This document shows, piece after piece, positions 30,254 through 42,879 of a stretch of DNA of 64,000 nucleotides. This stretch comes from Calliopum simillimum (lineage: Eukaryota > Arthropoda > Insecta > Diptera > Lauxaniidae). The notes below the pieces were generated by a model that was not told the origin of the DNA, searched no databases, and saw only the letters and a program-made list of their open reading frames with translations. How positions within the stretch are numbered: the stretch's first letter is position 1; each line of letters opens with the position of its first letter. The position numbers and the translations under genes were made by a program. The DNA lies in contig OX638372.1 of assembly GCA_951812925.1 (NCBI GenBank), forward strand, positions 7,502,001 through 7,566,000, read 5' to 3'.

Positions 30254-30931
30254 TCAGGCTGCTTCTTTCTTAACCATAAGGTGAAGAGGAGTGAGTCCCG
30301 TAAGCATGCCTAGAGCTACTGATGGGCACGTCCTTAATGCCCCTGTGACATCCAAGCAGGCTATTCTGAAGATCCTGTTTAGTTTCTTCTGGCCCTTTAC
30401 TTGATCTGTCTTTGACCACCATGCTAATGAAGTATAAGTGATCATTGGTGCAGTGATGGTTTTGTAAGACCACGCCATCATTTTCGGCAATAGTCCCCAT
30501 GTTTTACTATACAGCCTTTGGCAAGCATATGTTATTCTTAAGTCTTTATTTATTATGTATGATAGATTACTGTTCCAAGTTAGACTTTTGTCTAGGATTA
30601 CTCCAAAATATTTCATCTCCTCGGAAACCGTTAGCACCGTGTCCCCCAAGCTTAAAGCTTCTAGGCTTAGCTTTCTCCTTCGGGTAAGGGGTATCAGTGT
30701 GGTTTTACTAGGGTTAATTTCGAGTCCTTTCTCTCGGCACCAATCTAGAGCTAAGTTGAGAGCTAGTTGCATTCGTTCTGTTAAGGTAGAGTCAAATTTG
30801 CCTCTAACCATAATAATCAAATCGTCAGCAAAGCCTTGGACCTTGAATTTGTGATCATTTAGAATTTCTAGGGATTCGTCAATGACAAGTATCCATAGAA
30901 GCGATGACAGTACGCCGTGAGTTGACACCAA
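30254..30931 (-). pseudogene. Reverse transcriptase domain of the LOA-like LINE
   Basis: An uninterrupted 226-codon frame covers the RT palm from GVLSSLLW through the FADD catalytic box to MVKKEAA at the boundary with the linker. The two Asp of FADD are intact. The first part of RT (fingers and first catalytic Asp) is gone at the truncation point 30931, where the sequence switches abruptly to unrelated AT-rich DNA. It is therefore inactive on its own. Confidence 0.85.
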
Positions 30932-32869
30932 AAGTCGTAAACATCATACTGGTTTGGTTTCAGAATTCCTTTCGGCTTTCATCAGTTTTTTTACGTTTTT
31001 TCGTTTCCACTACGATCGATCTTTCTGAAATTCAAAATGGAATATCGTGAGAAATTGTGAATCGTAAATTTTTTAAAAAGAAATAAACAATCATTAACTC
31101 AGCAAACTTTTGTTAGTCCCTTTGTTTGTCCCCTTCCATAGTTTTCAAGAGCAGAGATTCAATATTTGAAGCATTAAAAATAAAGGAACTAGAAATATTG
31201 TAATGGCTATGCAAATTTTATTTTGAAAAGTTCATGCATTTTAAAGGCAAAAAAAATAACCAAATCAGAACACCTAAATTTTTATATTTTATTGCCATGT
31301 AATGTGTTCCTTAGTAATGAGTGAATGTGACATTATATCCATTGGATATAAAACTCATAAGCTGTATAACACATAAAATTGGTAATAACCCAAAATTCAT
31401 TGCTCTACATATGTATTCAGTATCATTCTGCTTGCAGGTAATATTGGGGATTTCTATGCCTTATGTGACGCAAGGAATGTTTTATTTTATTGTTTTTTAT
31501 TTATACGAAAACATTTTTTTATTACTTGCAACAGGAAATGTAAAGTTTTGTACACCCATTGAAAGCTACGCTGTCAACATGCGATATTCAATGCAATAAA
31601 TTTTGATTTGATGTGCGCGTTTACCTTTACGACGCATTTAAAAAAAACGTAAAATTTACATTAAAATAACATACAAACATATATCCAAGTACATAAATAG
31701 ATATTTTTTTAAGAAAAAAATATTAAGTTGGTCTTTTTAGTAATTTTATGTTGTGAAGTTATCTCTCACATACCCGTAACTCCGTATCCTAATAGGAAGA
31801 GCGCACCATTTATGAATCGAAAAATTTTTATGTTCGATGTCATTGGAAAGGATCAGAGGCTCAGGTTTTTGATTTTCTATTCACATTCAATGCAGAAAAA
31901 TATTTTCTAGAATTTCAATAAGCCGTATGCGATTGGTACTGGATCATTTGATTAGAAAAATTTAAAATTCAGAGCATGTTGAAGAGGTTATCGCATAGAA
32001 TGTTTGACTAAAAGGCATTTTCATAGACTTTAAACTGCATTTGAAGATGATACTTCACTCCTTTCGATAACATTTGACGAAAATTGGCTGGCTGTGCTGA
32101 ATTTGTAAAATTGCGTAAATTTATCGACGTATCGATAGTGTACAAACCTTCTCGTCGTATCTGGTTTGTTTGTTTACTACGATGATAATTTCCTTAAGCA
32201 CTTATTGTTGACGCAACATGCTTCTGGTACAACAGCAAGGGGAAAGATCCGAGAGTGATTGGTTGATGCGGTGACCATAGAACGATAAGTGTGCGGAACT
32301 AAAGGAATTGATTCCCTGCATCTAAATTAGGGGTGCTATGGAGTTTTGGTTCCAGCTTCTAAAGGTCGAAACTTCCAATTGATTTTGACTTTTATTAAAT
32401 TTTGACTTCCGTTGTGAAAGTTTTGAATCGGAAGCTGATAAAAAATTTCCACAGTTCAATTGTTGAAAATTAAAGAAAGAAGAAAGAAGATCGCACACGT
32501 ACACTAAAAAATTATCTACCATTTTCTACCGCGGAACTATGGTTGTGTTAATTCGGGGTAGAGTGTGCTTTTGTTCTTTGATAAAGGAAGCTCACTCTCC
32601 TTTGTCCTGGGCCACTATTTTCTTTGTTTACAATTTTCTGCCATATCTTTATTGTTTCTGAGCTGTTCAGATCTACTTATTTTCAAGTCTTATGCTTCCA
32701 ACAATCTCTTCTAACCTTTTCCCACTGAACGCACTGAAAGAAGGTGCATGAGGACGCTTTCACTTCTGCGATTTTGTGTAAATATTTCCATAACTAGCAG
32801 TGTCCAGACAAAAAATGTGTGAGGTAATAATTGGAATTGACGAGTCTCCTATTTATTTACGTTTCCATG
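30932..32869. other. AT-rich intergenic DNA, nothing recognised
   Basis: Short ORFs (for example 31321-31599, 31728-31910) have no domain-like features or codon pattern. No repeat family was recognised. Confidence 0.35.
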
Positions 32870-33105
32870 TGTGTTATGATCTATTGGGGTGTTCTGGTTT
32901 ATAACTAGCACAACTGGCTCCGACACTATGCGGTACACTAAGGTAGCTCTGAGGGCTGCTGTCCTTTGAGCTGATTCCAGCACATTTCTTCGAAACTCTG
33001 CTTTGAGTGCATCCATATAAAAGGATGGTCATAAGCTCTACGTTGGACCATTTACATTTGCTATTAATCTGCTGAGACCTACGACTCCATTCTGACTCCA
33101 CAAAA
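32870..33105 (-). pseudogene. Non-LTR reverse transcriptase thumb fragment
   Basis: On the minus strand one frame gives NVELMTILLYG, a small deletion, then in another frame MDALKAEFRRNVLESAQRT continuing AALRATLVYRIVSEPVVLVI and NQNTPID. This matches the RT thumb of R1/I-type LINEs (LLYG...; QR..ALR...YR..S). It is frameshifted and truncated at both sides. Whether it belongs to the same family as the element at 28690-30931 cannot be told. Confidence 0.65.
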
Positions 33106-34778
33106 TCAAATTTAAAATATTTAATTTTATAAAATTCTGCAATATTAAAAATTGCATACTTTACGGGAGAAAATTTTAGAAAATCTTACTAACAGCATTG
33201 AGCGAACTTGTAAGGATTTCGAAAATTTTTAGCTATTTTTGAAATCATATAATAAGTTAGGATATTTTCTGACCATAAATCTTTATATGGTCGGGTGGAT
33301 TCAGATTCAGTATCAAAAAATTTATCTAAAATTACTATTTCTGTTTTTATATGATGGTTTAATTTTTTAGGTTTTTTTCGTTTTATATGAAAATTTTAGA
33401 ACAATTTTCAAAATAAGATTTTACAAAAACGGCCCGAAGTTTTGAAATAGAATACTTGTTACAGTTTTGCTTATGAAACAAAAACTACTAGGCAGATCCT
33501 CAAGTTCTTTAGCTTAAATTAAACGCAATGGTTTTTCCATAAAATCTCAAAATTTCATACAAAATCCGAACTTTAAACTTTGAGGGGCCATAAAATTAAA
33601 AAATTACTGATACAAATATTCAGTAAAATACGTGTCTTCTTATTTTTTATAACCTATCAGAAAAACAGAATCTTAAACCTACTATATCTGAAAGTTAGAA
33701 GCACTGATACCGTGTTGGTGGACCTGTACTAGTTATACATTTTCTCCCGAAATCAAAATGATTACAAAAACAATCAGGGCTAAGAAAAAGGAATTCTTTA
33801 GTTGGAATTCGTGTAATGTAATTTTCGCCAAAATCTTAATGAATAACATGTTTTTGAGAATCTATCGAATGAGACAGCCAAAAATTATTTTGTTTTGCCG
33901 TTAAGCTAAACAAATCAATTTTCTTTATGTTTTTTTCTCGATTTATTTTGCTCTTTTTTTCCGTACTGCCAAATATTTGTTGTTATTCATGCGTTCTTTG
34001 GAAATTTTCACATTTCAGCTGTGATGCGTAGTCCTCTCTTGTGCTTATCATTCCAGCAGAAAGAATTCGGAAAATATTGGGAAATTTGTATTTTGTTTTT
34101 TTTTGGTTTTGTTTTTGTTTTTGTTTGCATACTTGCAGTTTTTGACGTTACCGCTGTTGTGTATCTGCGTACAATAGATTTTACGCACTCTCTTTCTCTC
34201 TCTCTCTCAATTTGCGCTCTTTTTGTATATGTGTGGTTGTTATGCAAAAGTTTGCCTACTTTTTCTGAATAGCGAGTGTTTACTGTTTGTTCGTTCGTTC
34301 GGTTGTTTCCAGCAGAATTGGCTGTTTTTCTAAATTCGGATTTATCATTTTTTTTTTTTCATTTCAATTCCTTAAGGCGTATGAGTCTTATGAATTGTTG
34401 TTGTTGCTGAATTTTCTTTGCTACTACCGTTATGCTTAAAATATTACATTTAAAAGGTGTGCGCGTGTATTGTGTGTTTGTGTATGTGCATTCGAGGAGA
34501 GGAGTTAAACTTAATTTATTGTCTACGTTATGTTGGTAATTAAAAATTTTGTTGTACAAAAATTTAAGCAAAAAAAAAAAAATCACACAATTTATGGTGA
34601 ATAAATTTCATTAAAGATTTTACGGATCGCCAAGTGTACGGTATTGTGCGTTATGTTCGTGAAAGTATTAAACATTGGATATTATAAAGTTGATAATCAT
34701 CTGATTAAAAACTTAAGCATTTTGTAGAGATGTATGAAAATGTGTATGTTTGACATTGGAAAAATTCTTTTCTTTATA
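33106..34778. other. AT-rich DNA with CT microsatellite
   Basis: No gene. A (TC)n tract lies at about 34190-34210 within a T-rich low-complexity stretch (34090-34520, with GTTTTTGTTTTTG and GTGTGT words). It might be promoter or UTR sequence of an undetected gene, but nothing proves it. Confidence 0.35.
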
Positions 34779-35232
34779 TAGGGTGTTAACGATAAGGTAA
34801 CTAAGCTTCTGGCATGTGATGAGAGAGTTCTAGACTAACAAAAAATTTCCCCCGGTTGGGTCCAAAATGTACTCCTAAGGAGTTATAGAGCTAAAACTGA
34901 TTTTTTGATTTGATTTACAAAAAAACATTTCTTGGGTGACCCCAACGTTTTGAAAAAAACTTTTGTATGGCTAATCTTTAGCAAATTGTATGAGGTTTCT
35001 AAAAGTGTATTTGATTTATAAACATTTAACGGATTTTGCTAAGATCTTGACCTTTAAAGTTGATATTATCAATTATATGGATGTTTTTATTTTTGGATGT
35101 TTTTTTTTTATGTTTTTTTTTACGTTTTTGATAATCACCATTTGGACCTCCCCAGGCGCAATTTCTTATTAGTCTGAACTCCTCTGTCAACTATCAGAAG
35201 CTTCGTAACCCTATCATTTACACCCTGTATAT
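34779..35232. repeat. MITE with TATA-flanked inverted ends
   Basis: The left end TATAGGGTGTTAACGATAAG continues through GTAACTAAGCTTCTG. The right end reads CAGAAGCTTCGTAACCC then TATCATTTACACCCTGTATA. The arms are about 38 bp with few mismatches, starting GGGTGT and flanked by TA. This fits a Tc1/mariner-type non-autonomous element of about 450 bp. Confidence 0.75.
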
Positions 35233-37539
35233 AAACAATTGAGCATAGTTACGGTTTATCCAGTTCAGTTTTTCTTGGTTAAGTGAAAATTTTGTAAATT
35301 TAAGATAATCAGGTGTTACTGTTACTAGCATGCATTCTTAACATTATGTTTAAGCTGGGACATATTAAATGTTTTGAAAACGTAGTCAACTCTAAGCATA
35401 TCATTATGATAAGTATAGAAAAGTTAATGATATTCATTTTGTATAGACAGAGTTTTTTCTATCCAGTTCTTTCAGCAGTTCAAATTTTTTGGGTCACGGC
35501 AATCCTCCTACAAAGATACGAACTAACTTTTCTACCACCCAAAACCATTAAACTTGGTTTTTGAATGAAACTCTGTCGCTGAGATATCTTAGAAATTTCT
35601 GTTATTTTAACATGCCCAGATAGTGTACAAAATGAAATACGATTTCAAGTTTGCCTAAATTCTTTTGTAGTCTTCAAAAATCAATTCTTTGCGTAGCTCT
35701 TGATTTTGACACAAAATATTTTTTGCCACTGAATGAGGATTGGTAGAACTAATGAAATCTCCACTTTTTTAAAAACTCCATTTAAAATAAATGTTTATCT
35801 ACAAATGGTTTAAGGGCGTATTCTACTTCGTGAATAAAATTGCCTAGATATTACCTGAAATATCCTGAAAATTGTTATTAACGAGAAATGCTTAACGAAA
35901 GGGAGTTCATTTAAGATTTTTCTCGTGATTTGGGTATGATTTTAGACTTTAACTGGAAAAATTTTTAATGTATTTCGTTTTGTTTTTAATTTAGTAAAAT
36001 AAAGCATTTTTATAAATTTCGCAAACTTTTGTTTATTGACTTTTTAATTTTTATTCATTTTACAATTACTTTTTGGCTGATCTCCAACTAATGTCAGGCA
36101 AATCTTTCTCGCTAAACGAGAGAGATATTTATTTATTTTTGATTTTTATACGTTTATATGTATTTGTGTGTATGTGTGTGTGTGTGTAACAAAGATTGGC
36201 TTTTATTATTGCTGGCAGCCTGTGTGACTTAATTAAGCGTTACGTGGGTATGCCAGTGCTGTCGTACAAACAATAATTACAACAAATTTAAGAACAACAA
36301 CTATAATGATAATAATAGTAATAATTTTAGCGAAATACAACAAATAGTTATGTAATAAAATAAACAAAAAACATTTTTTTAAAAAGTTTTTTATCTCAGC
36401 TCCAGCAAATGATTCGTTTTCATTTCTGTTTTTTTTTTTTGTTTGACAGGAAAACTACTTTTTTATTACTCCTTTTTTGAAATTAGTATTAGAAACGTAA
36501 CAAATATTTTAGTTTTTTTAGTTTTTTTTTTTGTGTATATTTATGACTGTTGTTGGTAATATTAACTTACTAATTGTTGTTGTTTTGTTTTTATTGTTGT
36601 TGATAAACTAAACGAAGCAGAAAAAAAAAAAAACTGTCGATAATAATATCGATGATAATGGCGATGATGATGATGATGAGTAGTGATAAACAGCGATAAA
36701 AAGTCAGATAAAATGCTAAAATGTTTGTCTGACTGAAATTTGATAACTTTCATGAAATACTAATTAGTTGTTAATTGGATGTGATTGAAAGGATATACAT
36801 ATGTTTATAAGAGGTCATTGATGTGGTGGGATATTTTTAGATGGCAAAGAATATAGTGCCTTTTGCCTTAGTAGGTTTGTTGCATTGTTTACGCATTATT
36901 CTTAAGTTTTAAGCATTTATTGTCTTTGGTGACTCCGTATGAAATTGTTCGTAGAATATCATAACCCATTTGAACCAACTTTTGGAAAACGTGGTCAAAA
37001 TGACCAATAAGAACGGGATATAATGGGTTAAAGTGTTCTAAAAAAATGTTTCTTGTGTGAATCCATTATGACCTTCGGACCACAAGATTTACCTAAAATA
37101 TACATAGTGTTAAAAAAGTGGTTGAAATTTTGAAATTACATAAGTTTTGGAGATTTTAGTTAAAAAAAAAAACAATACATACGTATGATTGATAATAAGT
37201 TTGAGACATAATTTTTTCATGTACCTTAAATCAAAGCAAAGAATTTGAGATACCGCATAACACATTACGAACATTTTTAAAATCGTTACAAAATAAAAAC
37301 CGTATTAAGCCGTGAATTTGCATAAAATGGCTGTAAGCGATCTCTTAATGATCTTCTAAAAATTTTAAATGATTCTCAGCTCTTTATTTTTAACACGATC
37401 TTTCAGATTTTAAGGGGTAATTCTGGAATTTTCAAAAATCGATTTGTTTAATCAGTCTACTGTCCATTAAAAATGAGAAAAACCTTGCTCCCAGGGACTG
37501 AAAAGTTTTCTATTGGTGTAAGTATCAAGTATAAAAATT
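35233..37539. other. AT-rich DNA with GT, TTG and GAT microsatellites
   Basis: No gene is supported. (GT)n occurs at about 36170-36187, (TTG)n near 36576-36602 and (GAT)n at 36650-36680. Blocks of this kind often lie in fly introns and regulatory DNA. Confidence 0.35.
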
Positions 37540-38340
37540 TTTTTCTCGATCGGAAAATATTTGAACGTGCCCCAAGGTCGTTGAAGGTCGGAATTAATAT
37601 GAAAAAATGGGGCTTTATCCGAAAGAAACAGTTCTATTTTTGAAACTATTTGACATAAGTGAATGAGATATGATATGTGTATGAACAATGTTTGAGTTAT
37701 TTCATTCAATCAAAAAATGGGCGATGCCACCCGAAATTCGTCGTATCTCTGGAAATATAGGACTCAGGGGAATGAGATTCGGTACATATGTAATTGGCAG
37801 TAGGAAAAAAATTTTCAATAAAAAATAGGCAAGGCCAAGCCCCCTTCTTCTAAAAAAAAACAAATTCGTCAAATCTCTGAAACTATTTTAGACATATAAA
37901 TAAGATTTGATTTCAGGTATAGTGAAGCGAACAGGATATGCCACTGTAATAATATTAAACCAATTTAAGGTACTTAGTTGGTAGTAGTATTTTTTTCTTT
38001 TCTTATTTTTGTCCTTTTGGTAAACACATCAAGCAAAAATAATTTGGTCCCAATCGGAACATATTTGACCGTGCCCCCAGGCCGTTAAAGCTTGGAAAAA
38101 CGCTATTTATATGAAAAAAAGGAAACAATCAATCCTATCTTTGAAACTTTTTGAAATAGGAGGATGAGATTTAGTACATATATGAACAATACTTGAGCAA
38201 ACAGTATCCAATAAAAAACTAGCAGCGCCACACCCCCTCCACCCGGATTTTGTCGTATCTCAGAAAATATTTGACTCAGGTAAATGAGATTTGGGAAAAA
38301 ATTTTCAATAAAAATGGGCGGGGCCACACCCTCTCATTCT
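37540..38340. repeat. Degenerate tandem repeats, family 1
   Basis: Units of roughly 150-220 bp recur. Each has GGAAAATATTTGA or GGAACATATTTGACC, GTGCCCC..GGCCGTT, ATGGGCGATGCCACCC / ATGGGCGGGGCCACACCC, TCGTATCTC and GAATGAGATT words. They probably derive from the interior of a non-autonomous mobile element. The ORFs across them are chance. Confidence 0.5.
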
Positions 38341-38429
38341 AAAAAAAAACAAATTTGTCATATCTTTCAATATATTTATCTTTTTCACCTGTGCCAAATA
38401 GGTCTAATGAATATACTTAAATACATATG

Positions 38430-38900
38430 TAAGTGCGAACGTTTGTCTGTATGTTTCTTATAGGCTCCCAAACGACTGGACCGATCACCTTGAAAATTTA
38501 TATATATCGGTTTTCGGGTATGGCAAATGTTTCTGCGTCATACATTTTTTCGGATAGTGCGAAGAGTCCCCCTCGAATAACGGAACCAAGAATTTTTAAA
38601 AATTTTATATCTGGTTTTTTCTACGCGTTTCATGACTTTTTACGACATTTTAGTGGAAACATCCACCAAAGGGTCTCCCTTGAATATCGGAACCAAAAAT
38701 TTCAAAAATTTTTTTTTCGTTTTTTTCGCGTTTTCTACACGTTTCATGTATTTTTACGACATTTAAGTGGACAAAACATGTTTTGAATCAAGGGTCCCCC
38801 TTGAATGTCGGAACCAGACATGGATGAGAAGATAATGTCCAAGAGAAAAATGGGCGGTGCTACGCCCTGAAAATGTTTCACGCAAATACTTAGATGAGAT
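38430..38900 (+). repeat. Helitron-like head followed by three about 115-bp tandem units
   Basis: CCAAACGACTGGACCGATCA at 38467-38486 is the kind of wording seen in insect Helitron 5' regions. Units at about 38560, 38680 and 38790 then share GGGTCYCCCTTGAAT, CGGAACCA, CGTTTCATG and TTTTTACGACATTT. The same units occur in reverse orientation in intron 3 of the BTB gene (5040-5240). Confidence 0.5.
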
Positions 38901-40731
38901 TTGGATTGGGACAATTTATATTCTTTGGTTTAATTTAATTGGAAATGCCTCGAAATATTTTCGATTGCAAATGCTAAGGATATTATCCTGAGAGGGAATT
39001 TCTCGATAAATTCATAATAAGACCCATAGTTTTCCTTTCAATCTTTTATGTCCGAATGTCTCAGCACTATGCACTTATTGGGGGTTATCGTGAATCAAGA
39101 TTCCCGGGAAATTTTCTTAAAATGCAATAGAGAATGTACGGCAGTCTGAGAAAACTCCACTGGAATATTATGATTTTTAATTTTAATAAATGTTGTGCAT
39201 TTAACATATGAGTATGTTTTGTTTTTGCATTTAAATAATTATACTCTTACATTAAGCACTCTACCATGGTAAAATGTATATATTTTTTTTCTGTATACCG
39301 TAACGCATGCTGGCTGTGACCGACCTCAAATGTTAACAAGTTTATTTATTAAAAATTTTCGGATAAATTTTATTTTCGTAAATTTTTTTGTTTGTTTGTT
39401 TATTTGCTTAACAAATTGTTTACATTGAATTTACTTAAAATTTTCAGTTTATTTTTGTGTAGTCAGCAGCGATCGTTGTTGCTTTTGTATTCGCTACAGC
39501 TGGTCTGCCTTTTGGTGTAAACTCAATGAATCAAATCAAAGCGAATTTAGCCGCAATTTCTTTGGTTTTTCGAATTGATTTTGTTTAATTTTTTTCCAAT
39601 TTTTTTTTCGTTTTACTTTTTACTCTTTTGCCTGTTGAAATAAATAAACATTCGCATTTTTCGCGTACACTCGGCTGATTTATGAGTTATTGAGTTCCGC
39701 TAGATAAATAATTGTTTTTGCCCCCTTACGTTTTTCTATAGAACGGTGAATTATGGCTGGCTCCATGCATTTCGTATTTTTTTTTTACTTTTTAGCTGGT
39801 AATTGAAATCGCTGCTGTATAAATTATTTATTTTTGTGATCTTTATTTTTTTTTTTGTTTGCACTTTTCATTTTTGCTGCTCTCTAGCAAATGTCATCGT
39901 TAAAAGGAAATAAACTTTTAATGGTTCAAAGAGCTTTTGAAGTGTATAGTATGTGTGTGTTATCTACTTGGAATTTGCTTCATGTGGGCACAAACATACA
40001 TACATTCCTAGTGTGTGTGTGTGTGTGATGGTGTGGGGTTGAACGAGCAAATAAATATTGACATGGAAATTTTTATTAATTTTCATTTTTATTTTGTCGC
40101 AGCAGGTGCACGGCATTAAAGTGGACTTCCATAGAATTTTGATAAATGCAAAATTTTATAACCACCTCCTACAACATGAACTTTTTTATCGTTTTTGAAG
40201 TGGGGTACTTCTGATAAAGATTTAGTCATCTGAAAATGTGGCTCATTATTATTATATATTTATTTAATTTTCCACAAAATTACTGCTACCAAATACACAT
40301 GAAAAACATGTTTTTTCTCTGGAAACTAGCATAACAAAATTTGCAATAATCATATTGGATTTCGCGGAAATTTAGTATATGGTTTCGTTTAAGGTCGATC
40401 ATAATAAAAATGGTAATCGAAATTTTTTGCAATTTTTTTTGGTGGATTTGGGCGGCGGCGAAACTGGCAAATAATGACAATTACTGCCTCACAAAATTAT
40501 TTGTAACTTGAACATTTCTTAACCGATTTCGATGTTCAGATCAATCTGAAAAAGATATTGAATCTGACTATAAGTATATTTTACCACATTTTTAGTTCTA
40601 AGATTACAAAAAACGATCCATGGCCCTGTTTTTGTTTTTATTTTATTTTTTATCTGACATTGTAAAAGAGAACTTTCCCGATGATTATTGCAAAAAAAAT
40701 GTATCAGTGCACCACTCATCTACAATTATCA
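38901..40731. other. AT-rich intergenic DNA
   Basis: No gene recognised. T-rich low-complexity stretches and a (GT)n tract (40011-40027) are the only structure. Confidence 0.35.
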
Positions 40732-40794
40732 AGCTTCTCTTCTCCTAAGATCGTATAAAAGACTTCTCTTCTCCTAAGATCGTATAAAAGACTT
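40732..40794 (+). repeat. Recent 29-bp tandem duplication
   Basis: The sequence CTTCTCTTCTCCTAAGATCG plus the following TATAAAAGA occurs twice in direct succession with no mismatch, then a third partial start (CTTGTC). Such perfection marks a recent slippage or duplication event. Confidence 0.85.
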
Positions 40795-41129
40795 GTCAAT
40801 ATTTACCAAATTGGTTAAAAAAAATATTTCAATAGTTCAACCAAATATATTTCTCTGAGGGAAAGGTACTCTTTTTATCTATTTTAAAATTCTCGACTTT
40901 TCTACAATATATAGGATTCTAAGCGCAAAAACCGCGCTCAGGTGATGACCCCTATTAATGCATAGTTCTGTGTTGGTTTGAAGATATGTAAGAGAGATTA
41001 AAAAGTGACGGCGAACGTTTCTCTTGAATTTAACGATATTGTAGCCAACAAGGATGAATTATCGCTATAGTGTGATGTTCCGGTTAGCACCGGTTTTGGG
41101 GCTCAAACCTGCAAAACCGCAAGGGAAAA

Positions 41130-41400
41130 TTTACAAAACTACATAACTTGAGAATCATTCAACCGATTTTTTCTTAAGTGAATTGATACGTTTTATAAAT
41201 TTTTTTTTTCAAAATGCCCTCGGTTTCGTCTGGGATATTAAAAACCTTAATAGCTCGGAAACCATTAACCTGATTTGTGTGATTTTTGTTATGATATATC
41301 TGCCCGGTGCAGTTTGTAAAAATTATTTTTTCAAAGTCCTCTTGGCTTTTTCCGGGATATCTTAATAGCTCGGAAACCATTAACCCAATTTGAGTGACTT
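41130..41400 (+). repeat. Tandem repeat with AATAGCTCGGAAACCATTAA
   Basis: Two units of about 120 bp (near 41207-41326 and 41327-41400) share TCTGGGATAT / TCCGGGATAT, AATAGCTCGGAAACCATTAA and ATTTG(T/A)GTGA. A related AACTTGAGAATCATTCAACC precedes them. Each block resembles the phrase seen in the Helitron-like segment, so this is probably element debris. Confidence 0.55.
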
Positions 41401-41960
41401 ATTTTAGTGAATAAAAAAAATTAAAAAATTTTCCAAATTTAGAAATGGAATTTGTAATAACATTAAAATGCTACAAGAATCCCGAAAAAAAAATTAATTT
41501 TTTTATTACAAATTCCATTTTTAAATTTGGAAAATTTTTTAAATTTTACAAAATTGCGGATATTTTTTGAAAAATATTAAAAGTTGAGTTTCTCCAAATA
41601 ATATTTTTTTTTTTTATTTTTTTATTTTTTTTACAGTAAGGTGGATTGTTTTGCTTGAAATGGTTTGAGAGCCACGGGAATTTTTTTTCTAGATGGTCAA
41701 AAAAAATAAAAAATTTCAAAGTAGAAGAATATAACTTCCATTGCTTAGAAAATATAAGATATACAAAAACAAACCAATATTTCTCATATAAATCACAAGA
41801 ACATTGATGAAATGATGGCCATGTTTTGAAAAATCTTAAAAATAAATTTTCCCAAAAATTTTTTTTTTACGGAAATCTTTTGAAAGTCGGATGAAAAACA
41901 TTCGTTTTTCAAAAGATTTCCATAAAAAATATAAAAAAAGAATTTTTAAGACTTTTTTAT
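41401..41960. repeat. Two AT-rich hairpins
   Basis: Arms TTTCCAAATTTAGAAATGG (about 41429-41447) and CCATTTTTAAATTTGGAAA (about 41514-41533) face each other. A second pair, GGAAATCTTTTGAAA (about 41871) and TTTCAAAAGATTTCC (about 41917), lies further on. Both are non-coding and may be cores of decayed foldback elements. Confidence 0.55.
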
Positions 41961-42246
41961 TATAAAATTTATGGACTTGCCATAAGGAATTTAAATAATA
42001 AAAAAAATTTTAACAACATCTGATTTTAATTGTATAATATCCCGGACGATTTTGAAAAAGTTTTGAAAAACATATTTACCCATCCTCAAATCGGGTTAAT
42101 GGTTCCTGTGGCACTAAGATTTCACGGACAAAGGCAAGAGAATGTTGAGAAAATAATTATTACCTGGCAATATATCTACCCATAAAAAAACGGTAAAATC
42201 AGGTTAATTGTTTTCATGCTTTTAAGTTTTTAGTATCCCGTAAATG

Positions 42247-42597
42247 TATACCTGCAAGATTTTGAGATATTCTTGCTTGAAGTTGTATTTAGAAAATGGT
42301 ATTTTCAGGCTTATGGCCTAGCTACAGGAAAAGTCGAAATACTTTTTTTATAGCATCGAATAGCTGCACTCTTTTTTATCAAAATGTCTCCGAACTTTTC
42401 CAATAGGACTTTTACCTTCAGAGTTATGATTCTTTGAAGAGAAGGTATTTCAGCCTTACAGAAGATTTTAACTTATTTTAAGTATCATATTCGATACCAT
42501 AAAAAAAGTTTCAGATATTCCAGTAGCTACGCCATAAGACTGAAAACATAATTTTCTCCAACTTCAAGCAAGGATAACTCGAAATCCTGCAGGTATA
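42247..42597. repeat. Foldback element, about 110-bp arms
   Basis: The left arm (42247-42360) starts TATACCTGCAAGATTTTGAG and contains CTTGCTTGAAGTTG, TTTTCAGGCTTATGG and CTAGCTACAGG. The right arm (42489-42597) carries their complements in reverse order and ends CCTGCAGGTATA. Arms match imperfectly over their full length, around a loop of about 130 bp. No coding region; no clear target duplication. Confidence 0.7.
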
Positions 42598-42879
42598 TTG
42601 ACAATTCCGAGGATGCAGTTCAATTTAGAGTCAAAAAGTTAATAAGACTGCTTATAAGAAGTATCGTGTGCGGACAACGTTTTTTTATTTTGAGTGCTTG
42701 TGTTACTAAGCAGATTTTTTGACGTTAAAATTTAAGGACTTTTTTCGCGAGACTAGCATTTTGTTCTTGAAGTAAAATTTTAAAATTGTTGTGTATATCA
42801 ATATTTACCCTTGATAAACTGCCCTAAGTTTAATATAATTTAGTTCAACATTATTAAGTTTAATATTATGAATAATATT

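Larger units (their letters stand above)
28690..30931 (-). mobile_element. LOA-like LINE remnant: RT, RNase H and Cys/His knuckle
   Basis: Reading on the minus strand from 30931: VSTHGVLSSLLW and the catalytic GFADDLIIMV (YADD box), then EINPSKTTLIP, MKYFGVILDKSLTW and the RT thumb. After 30254 follow a degraded linker, RNase H motifs (LTDRFKMEDGSAGAAV near 29550-29590; WMSGHKGHECNERADCLAK near 29220-29290) and a knuckle CRLCLEDLETAEHVLC near 28900-28950. RNase H after RT suggests a LOA/I-type LINE. Endonuclease and 5' part are missing. The RNase H Gly of TDGS is Arg, and stops and frameshifts abound below 30254. The 443-bp hAT MITE at 29637-30079 lies inside it. Confidence 0.8.
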
